A stretch of DNA of 64,000 bases from positions 149,651 to 213,650 of the forward strand of contig JBEVJC010000013.1 in NCBI GenBank assembly GCA_040510375.1, written 5' to 3'. The notes beneath the pieces are model-generated. The model saw only the letters and a list, made by a program, of their open reading frames with translations, searched no databases and was not told the origin of the DNA. The position numbers were made by a program, and so were the translations under genes. The stretch comes from JBEVJC01 sp040510375 (lineage in GTDB: Bacteria > Bacteroidota > Bacteroidia > Chitinophagales > Chitinophagaceae). Shown one piece after another: positions 35,909 to 43,439 of the stretch; position 1 is the stretch's first letter; the number at the start of each line of letters is the position of its first letter.

Positions 35909-38900
35909 TTATAAATTCAGGTTCAGGCCGAAGTTGAATACCTTTTGAATGGGGTAAGAAAACCCGTTGCCACCTAACTCCGGATCCCAGATATCGAATG
36001 CACTCCACGTAATCAGGTTAAGACCGTTCAGGTAAAAGCGGCAGTTCGAGATCTTTAATGATTTAAGAACTTTCGCTGGCAGGGTATAGCCAATTTCAAG
36101 CGACTTTAAGCGGATAAAACTTCCGTCCCTTAGCCAGTATGAGCTTGGCTGCAGGTTATTTGCTATTACCGCTGAATTTGTCCCCAGCCTGGGATATGTT
36201 GCGTATAGATCCTGGTTTTCTTCTGACCAGTGGCTATTTGCAAAAGCCTGCAGCACTTGTGCCCTGCCATCAACATATTTTACGTTCCGTTCGAGGAAAG
36301 GACTTGTTGTTCTTGGATTGATAAAGAACGAAACCCTTGTCTGCCCCTGGAAAAATCCGGAGAGGTCAAACCCTTTATAGGATGACGAGATCCCGAAGCC
36401 GTAAACAATTTCCGGCGTAGTGGGATAACCCATAAACGTCATATCCAGGTCGTCGATTCGCCCATCTTTGTTTAAGTCCCGGTATTTGATATCGCCACCT
36501 TTGGGAGTTGCTCCGGTGATGGTATTATCATAGGCATCGACTGTATTGAATGCCTGGGTGGGAGAATTGGTAACCTCCCCATCGTCAACAAATAGTCGTT
36601 CTGCAATAAATCCGAAGCCCCTGTTGATCGGTTGTCCTATAAAATGTCTCCATGTTTCGGGATAGTCAGGTTCTTCTATGTACGAATACTTGTTTGTTGA
36701 ATAGGTTACATTTCCGCGACCGGCTACTGAAAACCCACTCCTGAATTGTTTTTTATAATCGAGTGACAGGTCGAGCCCTTTGGAGTCTACAACACCGAGA
36801 TTGGTCAGCACATCTGCTTCAAATCCTTCGGTAGCTGGAATATTGCGCGAGCGTAGGATATCGTAGCGGTGATTTTTGTAGATCTCGGCGATGATATTAA
36901 AGTCCCTGGCGATAGTTATTTCTGCTGCCAGGTTTGTTTGCCTGGAAGTTTCCCATGTAATATTTGAGTTGGCATAACTTCTTATGGTTACGCCGTTGAG
37001 TTGATTTTGGTTATTGATTCCAAACTGCGCGAAATTGCCTCCATTCAAATTAACATCCGAGAGATAAAAGAACCGTTGCTGGCCGATAGCATCATTACCA
37101 ACCAGGCCATGACTGAAACGGAACTTTAAGCGGTTAACAATATTGTTCTTCGGCCAGAAGGTTTCGTTAGACGGCACCCATGCAAGCCCAACGGTTGGGA
37201 AAAACCCATACCGGTGATTGGAAGAAAAACGTTCAGAACCATTGTAACCGAAGTTGGTTTCTACAAAATACCTGCTCATGTATGAGTAGGTGGCTCTGCC
37301 GGCAAGGCCGAGATTTCGAAACGGTAAAGAATACGGTAACGTTGTTGTATTTGTTCTGGGATCTCTGGCACTTGAATAAAGTGTTTGCTGCGCGGTACCA
37401 ATAAGTGTGGAGCTGATGGTATGATTTCCAAAACTCCTGCCATAGTCCAGTGCTGCCTGAAAATAGAGGAATGAATTGGCATTCGGTTCATTCTTATTAT
37501 AGACCAGGTATTCCGTAGGTACATTGTTGGCTACGTTATTTTTTGGATTTAACCAGGTCAGGGAATAAACATTGCTTTGGGGATCATGACTACCGACACT
37601 ATAGAAATAGGGGGAATAGGAAAGTTGGGAATCGAAATAAGAATACCTGTTGGTATTGAAGATGGCCCTTAGTTTAAGTCCGTCTGTGATAAACCTTAAA
37701 TTTTGATTCATCTCCAGTTGCGCAGACATCCGCGACTCCGATGAGTTTCTATGTCCTTTCAGGAGTTGCGCATAGGGGTTCCCATTGGGGTACAGTATAC
37801 TGTTATTTTGTGTTCCGTCGGGTCCGCCAACATTTCCAAACAGAATATGATTTGCACCTGCATTTGCTTCATCCGCCGGATAATATGCCGGGAATAAGAC
37901 AGGACTGGCGTGTGAAGCGATTGCATACAAATCGGAGGCAAATGATCCGTCTAAAGTAATGGGGCCATTGTAGTCACTGAAGGTTCCTGAAAGCCTGATG
38001 ATCAGTTCAGTTGATTTAGTGACATTGACATTGACGTTTGAGCGTAGCTGGTAGTTTTTGAAATTGACGTTGTTCTCATTATTGTTACGGATATCCGTTT
38101 TCAGGATTCCATTGTCGTTGTTATAAGAACCCGAGATATAGTATTTGGCGATAGCTCCCCCTCCACTGAGGCTTAAATTATTTCGTTGTGTGCTGGCCCT
38201 GTCCTTGAATAACATGTCCATCCAGTCCACCGCAGGATATACATAGGGATTGCTACCCGGTGCACCCGACAGTGTGGCCCTGGTATTATTTATTTTAGTT
38301 GGGTTAAATGGTAAGGGTAAGGCCGGATTGCGTGTTAATGAGGCTTCATTGAAGAGTGTCATGTATTCAATCGGATCTACCAGGTCGAGTGTCTGGGTAG
38401 ATTGTGAAAGTGAATACTCTGAACGTAAACTGATTCTGGCTTTGCCTTCTTTACCTTCTTTGGTACTTACCAGGATGACCCCGTTGGCGCCGCGGGCTCC
38501 GTAAAGGGCGGTTGCGCTCGCATCTTTGAGGATGGTGAAACTGGCGATATCATCAGGCTGCAGGCGGGCAAGGTCATTCGCCGTTAATTCTACGTTATCA
38601 ATAAGGATCAATGGATCCTGTTTATATCCAAATGTAGTTACACCCCTGATAAAGAAGGAAGCATTATCCTGTCCAGGCTGGCCGCTACGCTGGTAGGAAA
38701 TGATTCCTGCGGCCTGACCGGCAAGTGCGGTCGTCAGGTTACTGGCAGGTATTTTCAGGTCTGCCGTTTTAATGCTTGTTACAGAGCCGACAATTGCTTC
38801 TTTACGTTGTTTTTGCCCCATGGCAACCACTACCACTTCCTCTCCATCCGTTTGAGCAAACTTTAATACTATCTCAAATTCGCGATTGGTGGCAGTGGCA

Positions 38901-39187
38901 GTCACTATTTCGGTCCGGTATCCAACATAACTTATTTGCAGTCTGGTACCCGCCGCTACATCTAAGATGAATCTGCCGTTGGCATCGGTAGTGGTACCAG
39001 CATTCTTCCCGCCCACGATTGTAATGCTGGCTCCCTGTATGGTTCGGCCGGAGGTATCCGTCACCAAACCCGTCACCGGTATTTTTGCTGCGGCTTGTGA
39101 AAATGCATTGCCTGTAATTGCCAGACATAGGCAAAGGCAAAAAAACAAGGGGACTGTGAGGCGTCCTTTTTTCCTGTAATGTGTCAT
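35909..39187 (-). CDS. SusC/RagA-family TonB-linked outer-membrane transporter
   Basis: 1092 residues from ATG 39187; a TTG at 39232 adds 15 residues without improving the signal peptide, which ends LAITGNAFSQ. A CarboxypepD_reg-like domain (VTGLVTDTSGRTIQGASITI) is followed by the plug, with EVVVVAMGQKQRKEAIVG, NASFFIRGVTTFGYKQDPLI and ASATALYGARGANGVILVST, the classic SusC signature. There is no STN domain, so it is not driven by ECF/FecR signalling in the usual way; the divergent AraC-type gene is a possible regulator. It pairs with the SusD gene 32 bp downstream. Confidence 0.96.
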   Translation of the reverse strand: MTHYRKKGRLTVPLFFCLCLCLAITGNAFSQAAAKIPVTGLVTDTSGRTIQGASITIVGGKNAGTTTDANGRFILDVAAGTRLQISYVGYRTEIVTATATNREFEIVLKFAQTDGEEVVVVAMGQKQRKEAIVGSVTSIKTADLKIPASNLTTALAGQAAGIISYQRSGQPGQDNASFFIRGVTTFGYKQDPLILIDNVELTANDLARLQPDDIASFTILKDASATALYGARGANGVILVSTKEGKEGKARISLRSEYSLSQSTQTLDLVDPIEYMTLFNEASLTRNPALPLPFNPTKINNTRATLSGAPGSNPYVYPAVDWMDMLFKDRASTQRNNLSLSGGGAIAKYYISGSYNNDNGILKTDIRNNNENNVNFKNYQLRSNVNVNVTKSTELIIRLSGTFSDYNGPITLDGSFASDLYAIASHASPVLFPAYYPADEANAGANHILFGNVGGPDGTQNNSILYPNGNPYAQLLKGHRNSSESRMSAQLEMNQNLRFITDGLKLRAIFNTNRYSYFDSQLSYSPYFYSVGSHDPQSNVYSLTWLNPKNNVANNVPTEYLVYNKNEPNANSFLYFQAALDYGRSFGNHTISSTLIGTAQQTLYSSARDPRTNTTTLPYSLPFRNLGLAGRATYSYMSRYFVETNFGYNGSERFSSNHRYGFFPTVGLAWVPSNETFWPKNNIVNRLKFRFSHGLVGNDAIGQQRFFYLSDVNLNGGNFAQFGINNQNQLNGVTIRSYANSNITWETSRQTNLAAEITIARDFNIIAEIYKNHRYDILRSRNIPATEGFEADVLTNLGVVDSKGLDLSLDYKKQFRSGFSVAGRGNVTYSTNKYSYIEEPDYPETWRHFIGQPINRGFGFIAERLFVDDGEVTNSPTQAFNTVDAYDNTITGATPKGGDIKYRDLNKDGRIDDLDMTFMGYPTTPEIVYGFGISSSYKGFDLSGFFQGQTRVSFFINPRTTSPFLERNVKYVDGRAQVLQAFANSHWSEENQDLYATYPRLGTNSAVIANNLQPSSYWLRDGSFIRLKSLEIGYTLPAKVLKSLKISNCRFYLNGLNLITWSAFDIWDPELGGNGFSYPIQKVFNFGLNLNL

Positions 39188-39695
39188 AAATGGCAGCTGT
39201 TTTGATTGGTTTTTTAAAGTAATGAGGTGCAAATAGTTTCAGGTATACATAACCGGTATTCCGGTAGTAAATCGGGATAATCATTTATATGAAGTAGGGG
39301 AAACTAAGGGGGAGGAAAAAACAGGTGTATCATATGCAATCGTTTGGTGAAGCCTTGGCGAGCTTCATTGGTTTTGGTAGTATTCTATACGGCAGAGGAA
39401 ACCTTACCGGCTTCCTGCTATAAAATTGGAGGATTGCAATGCGCCGATCAATGTACATTTTTATGGAAATGATGGATTTTACTACGATTTGGCCATTTTA
39501 TAACAGGTTGCGGGGAACACAGGGTAGTGATTATTGTCTAATCTCAGGCGCAGGCTTCAGTGATTTTTTTGGCTAATCTAAATCCCCAGTATAAACGCCG
39601 GGGCAATTTATTTTAAACTGAGACACTACTCTGTTTCTACCCCGCTTTTGCTTTTCACCTAAATGCATACCTTTACTACGGTTTGAATTTTGCAA
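39188..39695. other. Intergenic region between susC and the AraC-type gene
   Basis: About 500 bp. The frame ending at about 39502 (APINVHFYGNDGFYYDLAIL then stop) could be the tail of an old gene, but I cannot identify it. A weak -7-like TACCTTTA lies near 39669. I see no hairpin terminator or other RNA. Confidence 0.4.
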
Positions 39696-40631
39696 ATGAC
39701 AAAGAACAACGTAACAATAAGAGAGTTTTATCAGGACGTCTTTGGGGGCAAATGCCCCACACTGGATAGTTTCCTGGAGGATCAGAACAATAACGACATC
39801 GGTCATTTCAATGTATTTGACATTGCCGGGATATATGAAACCTGTGCCGCCAAACCAATCATGCCCTACAACAGGCGAACCTATTATAAGATCAGCTTGA
39901 TTCATGGCAGGAACAGGGTGGAATATGCGGATAAAGTTATCGATATCGCGGACTACGCTGTTCTTTTCGCGAGCCCTAAAATACCATACAAGTACACGCC
40001 GCTCGATCGTGATCAGGGTGGGCATTTTTGTGTATTCACCAGTGATTTCCTGACAAAATCAAAGAGCGGGTTGTCGCTGAATGAGCTGCCCATTTTTAGC
40101 GTAAACAGCGATTTTGTGTACCAGATCAGTGCGCAGCAATACAGCGAAATAGACAAGCTCTTCGGCAAGATGCACGCGGAGATCAGGTCTGACTATTCTT
40201 TCAAGTACGATCTCCTGCGCACGTATGTGATCGAGATGATCCACACCGGCCAGAAACTCAAACCGGCGAAAATGGCGGAAAGCCGCCTGAATGCTTCTGC
40301 GAGGATATCCACTTTATTTATTGAGCTGCTTGAACGCCAATTTCCTATTGAATCGCCCAGGCAAACATTACAGTTGAGATCTGCTCACGATTTTGCCACG
40401 GCCTTGGGGGTGCATGTAAACCACCTGAACAAAGTGCTGAAAGAGATCTCCGGCAAAACGACGACCGAGATCATCAGCAGCAGGGTAAATCAGGAAGCGA
40501 AGGTATTATTGAAGCAGACCAATTGGAATGTATCGGAAATAGCCAGTAGTCTCGGCTTTGAAGAAGTAGCTCATTTCTCCAATTTTTTTAAGAAACAGAC
40601 CAGCTTGTCACCGCTTTCTTTCCGGAACTAA
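39696..40631 (+). CDS. AraC-family transcriptional regulator
   Basis: About 311 residues from ATG 39696 (a TTG at 39690 adds two residues). The N-terminal part (FNVFDIAGIYETCAAKPIMP onward) is a cupin-like sensor domain. The C-terminal AraC DNA-binding domain has two HTH motifs, DFATALGVHVNHLNKVLKEI and NVSEIASSLGFEEVAHFSNF, followed by FKKQTSLSPLSFR. It is divergent from the SusC operon and 84 bp upstream of an SDR gene; the SDR gene is the more likely target because two inverted repeats lie between them (inference). Confidence 0.93.
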   Translation: MTKNNVTIREFYQDVFGGKCPTLDSFLEDQNNNDIGHFNVFDIAGIYETCAAKPIMPYNRRTYYKISLIHGRNRVEYADKVIDIADYAVLFASPKIPYKYTPLDRDQGGHFCVFTSDFLTKSKSGLSLNELPIFSVNSDFVYQISAQQYSEIDKLFGKMHAEIRSDYSFKYDLLRTYVIEMIHTGQKLKPAKMAESRLNASARISTLFIELLERQFPIESPRQTLQLRSAHDFATALGVHVNHLNKVLKEISGKTTTEIISSRVNQEAKVLLKQTNWNVSEIASSLGFEEVAHFSNFFKKQTSLSPLSFRN

Positions 40632-40718
40632 TTATTTGATTTTTGCAAATAATACACTGAATTTCGTAAAGGCTGCATTCTCCGATCGTGTCAATTTTGC
40701 ATTGTACTAAATACAATG
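40631..40718 (+). promoter_or_regulatory. Two inverted repeats between AraC-type gene and SDR gene
   Basis: ATTATTTG (40631-40638) is inverted as CAAATAAT (40646-40653), and CATTGTA (40700-40706) as TACAATG (40712-40718), the second overlapping the SDR start codon. Both could be operators; the first could also be a weak terminator. Confidence 0.4.
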
Positions 40719-41486
40719 AAAATGACAAACAAATCAAACAAGATCGCCCTGGTAACAGGAGGCAGCCGCGGGTTAGGGAAAAATATGGCCCTGCAGCTGG
40801 CACAAAAAGGGATCGATATGGTGATTACCTATCACAGCAAAAGCGCAGAAGCGGAAAAAGTCGTTAACGAGATAAAGAGCAGCGGAAGAAAAGCGGCAGC
40901 CCTGCAATTGGATGTGGAAGACGGTAGTTTTGATCACTTCGTGAACGAATTCAGGTCGGTGCTGCGCAACGATTTTCAAACTGAGAATTTCGATGCACTG
41001 GTGAACAATGCCGGATCAGGGCTGCATGCCAGTTTTGGTGATACCACGAGAGTGCAGTTCGACTCGATGGTGAATATTCACCTGAAAGCACCTTTTTTTC
41101 TGACACAACAGTTACTCCCTTTTATGAACAGGGGTGGAAGCATTGTGAACATTTCATCCGGCCTGACAAGATTTAGCTTTACTGGTTATGACGCATATGC
41201 CGTTATGAAAGGAGGGGTGGAAACACTGACCAGTTATCAGGCAAGGTTCCTGGGCGAACGGGGAATACGGGTCAACACCGTTGCGCCGGGTGCCATCGAA
41301 ACAGACTTTGGAGGCGGAGCTGTAAGAGACAATAAGGGGTTGAACGACCTGATCAAATCCTTAACACCACTGGGCAGGGTTGGCTTACCCGATGATATTG
41401 GCGGAGTAGTTGCCTTCCTTTGTTCCGACGAGGCGAAATGGGTAAATGCTCAGCGAATCGAGGTCTCGGGTGGAATCTATGTATAG
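40716..41486 (+). CDS. Short-chain dehydrogenase/reductase (SDR)
   Basis: 256 residues. The NADP-binding loop TGGSRGLGKNMALQL, the NNAG motif (LVNNAGSGLHASFG), the catalytic Ser in NISSGLTRFS and YxxxK as YAVMKGGVETL are all present, giving a complete classical SDR active site. The C-terminal GRVGLPDDIGGVVAFLCSDE and VNAQRIEVSGG complete the fold. The usual activity is reduction of a ketone or oxidation of an alcohol with NAD(P)H; the substrate is not evident. Possible targets of this kind are often under AraC-type control, as the preceding gene suggests. Confidence 0.94.
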   Translation: MKMTNKSNKIALVTGGSRGLGKNMALQLAQKGIDMVITYHSKSAEAEKVVNEIKSSGRKAAALQLDVEDGSFDHFVNEFRSVLRNDFQTENFDALVNNAGSGLHASFGDTTRVQFDSMVNIHLKAPFFLTQQLLPFMNRGGSIVNISSGLTRFSFTGYDAYAVMKGGVETLTSYQARFLGERGIRVNTVAPGAIETDFGGGAVRDNKGLNDLIKSLTPLGRVGLPDDIGGVVAFLCSDEAKWVNAQRIEVSGGIYV

Positions 41487-41512
41487 CGGGGAGGTAAATA
41501 ATTATTATCCCG

Positions 41513-41545
41513 AAAGGCTGGCATGGAGGATGCCAGCCTTTTTAT
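41513..41545 (+). terminator. Rho-independent terminator after the SDR gene
   Basis: AAAGGCTGGCAT (41513-41524) pairs perfectly with ATGCCAGCCTTT (41530-41541) around a five-base loop, followed by TTATTT. It ends the SDR transcript. Confidence 0.9.
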
Positions 41546-41692
41546 TTGGTGCAAGATAAAGGAAGCGGTACCAGATAATACCGGACATTAATGGGTAATT
41601 AAAAGTTCGAGGTTTTTAGGTAGATATTTGCATGAATTAGATTGCCGGTGGTTAGAAAAATAAATTATTTTTAGTAGCTAATATCTCAGTCT

Positions 41693-42355
41693 ATGCATAT
41701 TATAGCTACCACAATATTGTTGTTGTTTATGCATGCTTCTATAGCACAAACGGTGTCTTCTTCTCTTCCAAAAACCATTGATAAAAAAGGCCGCTATCTG
41801 TTTTACCTGCATGGTGGTGTAGTAACTGTCCTTGGTGATAACGCCATTAACAATGGTGCGCCCGAATGGGGCCCTTATGAATACTCGAATATATTAGACA
41901 GCCTGCAACTGCGGGGTTTTTATGTGGTGAGTGAAAGAAGGTTTCCGGAAGTGAAAGATTCATTGTATGCTGTAAAGGTCTGTAGCCAACTCGATAGTTT
42001 ATTAAAAGCCGGTGTACCGGTTCAAAATCTTCTGGTAGTGAGCGCCAGCGCGGGCTGGGCAATCAGCTACCGTGTTTCAGACCGGCTAAGGAATGATTCA
42101 TTGCATTTCGTTAAAATGGGTGGTTGCCGGCAGGATGATTACAAGGAAGTTGAACAAAGCGAATTGCATGGCCATTTCCTGTCGATCATTGAAAAAAGCG
42201 ATTCGCGCGGTTCTTGTGATAACCTGTTTCAAATGCAAAAACGTGTCATAAGTTATAAACAGGTCGTGTTAAACACAGGTTTGAGTCATGGATTTTTATA
42301 CAAGGGAAGGAAGGAATGGATAGATCCGATTGTAGAGTGGGTTGGTAAGAATTAG
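41693..42355 (+). CDS. Small exported alpha/beta-hydrolase-like protein
   Basis: 220 residues. The signal peptide ends LFMHASIAQ. The fold is suggested by GRYLFYLHGGVV (oxyanion strand), the nucleophile elbow LLVVSASAGWAIS, where the central Ser lies in SxSAG rather than the canonical GxSxG, and a C-terminal LNTGLSHGFLYKG with the probable catalytic His. The protein is shorter than typical lipases or esterases and probably lacks a lid. It is periplasmic or secreted, and its substrate is unknown. The following ankyrin gene starts 19 bp downstream. Confidence 0.75.
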   Translation: MHIIATTILLLFMHASIAQTVSSSLPKTIDKKGRYLFYLHGGVVTVLGDNAINNGAPEWGPYEYSNILDSLQLRGFYVVSERRFPEVKDSLYAVKVCSQLDSLLKAGVPVQNLLVVSASAGWAISYRVSDRLRNDSLHFVKMGGCRQDDYKEVEQSELHGHFLSIIEKSDSRGSCDNLFQMQKRVISYKQVVLNTGLSHGFLYKGRKEWIDPIVEWVGKN

Positions 42356-42374
42356 ATATGATAAAAGTCATTAT

Positions 42375-43028
42375 ATGGATAATTTAGATCAACAAATGTT
42401 GGATGCAGCATTGCAAAACGACCTGAATACTGTAGAGAAACTGGTGTCTCTAGGTGCAGATATAAATTATAACGACAGATGGGGTAATTGCGCGATATTT
42501 TCTGCAGCCTGGAATGGCAATATTAAAGCCCTCGATATGTTTTACGGTTTAGGAGCTATTATTGATCTTGGAGATAAAAATCTGTTGTGTAATGCTTCCT
42601 ACAATGCGCAGTTGGAATCCGTTAAATGGCTCATTCAAAAGGGACAAGATCCAAATTATACATTGGAGACAGGCGAGAATGCTTTGCATTATACCATTTC
42701 CAACACGAGCAGCCTATATGAAAGATCTGAAATTGTAAGGGTTTTAGTGAACGCTGGAACGGATGTAAATAGAAAAACAATACCCGGTAAGGAAACGCTC
42801 TGCTTTATGCGTGATGCTTTTCTTAAAGGAGAAACCCCTCTGCATCGTGCTGCCGCATACGGAGACGAGACCATAATTAAGTTACTTCTGGAGGCTGGAG
42901 CCGATCCCTCAACGAAAGATGCAAATGGCGATACACCAATTTCCTGGGGGAGCTGGTATCTAAGACCTTCAAATGTGTTGGGTTTATTGCTTTATGGTAA
43001 TGTACCCGGTATTTCCGGATTTCCCTAG
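42375..43028 (+). CDS. Ankyrin-repeat protein
   Basis: About 217 residues from ATG 42375; an upstream TTG frame would overlap the preceding gene. Four to five ankyrin repeats are visible, for example AALQNDLNTVEKLVSLGADI, GNCAIFSAAWNGNIKALDMF, GENALHYTISNTSSLYERSE and GETPLHRAAAYGDETIIKLL followed by LEAGADPSTKD. No signal peptide or enzymatic domain is present. Ankyrin-only proteins mediate protein contacts. Because it stands next to an exported hydrolase it could act as an immunity or partner protein, but there is no direct evidence. Confidence 0.88.
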   Translation: MDNLDQQMLDAALQNDLNTVEKLVSLGADINYNDRWGNCAIFSAAWNGNIKALDMFYGLGAIIDLGDKNLLCNASYNAQLESVKWLIQKGQDPNYTLETGENALHYTISNTSSLYERSEIVRVLVNAGTDVNRKTIPGKETLCFMRDAFLKGETPLHRAAAYGDETIIKLLLEAGADPSTKDANGDTPISWGSWYLRPSNVLGLLLYGNVPGISGFP

Positions 43029-43036
43029 TCTTTCAT

Positions 43037-43258
43037 GTGATGGTAAAACCGGACGAATACGAGTCGATTCCGCAACGCTTCTCCAAAAGCAGTTACCGGA
43101 AATTCAGCGAGTATGCCAGGAAGGTATTATTGCAGGAACCTGTAGTCGAAATGCTGTTTAAAATCTTCAGGGTTATACTTTTCGGCCGCCGCAGCGAAAC
43201 AGCTCGGACGGTGGGTTTGAAATCAATGCGAACGACCCTACACTCTTTGGCCGAGTAG
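43037..43258 (+). pseudogene. MobC-like plasmid mobilisation protein fragment
   Basis: The frame begins at a GTG and reads about 73 residues. The first half, KPDEYESIPQRFSKSSYRKF followed by SEYARKVLLQEP, is the conserved ribbon-helix-helix-like core I associate with Bacteroidota MobC relaxosome proteins. The N-terminal part of the family (usually 30-40 more residues) is missing, and the sequence after residue 40 is unlike it. No relaxase gene is adjacent, so this is a remnant of a mobilisable element rather than a working gene. Confidence 0.55.
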
Positions 43259-43439
43259 CTCTGATGCACTTGAGTCACTAATGATCTCAAACTTGTTTTG
43301 GTCGGAAAGGTTTTCGCTTTCGCCAAACTCTGCATTTTTTTCTTTAACATACAATGGATGTTTGTGGTAAACTAATTTGGGAAAGTTTTTAAAGAGGTTA
43401 CCCAAGTGTTGATCCTACTGCAGTATTTTAAACCAGATG

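Noticed and set aside
33945..36008. Longer SusD start overlapping susC
   Set aside because: The first 44 residues have no signal peptide; the ATG at 35876 gives a proper lipoprotein signal.
43093..43350. 85-codon minus-strand open frame opposite the MobC fragment
   Set aside because: Its sequence is basic and low in complexity, with no family match; the plus-strand MobC core is the better reading.
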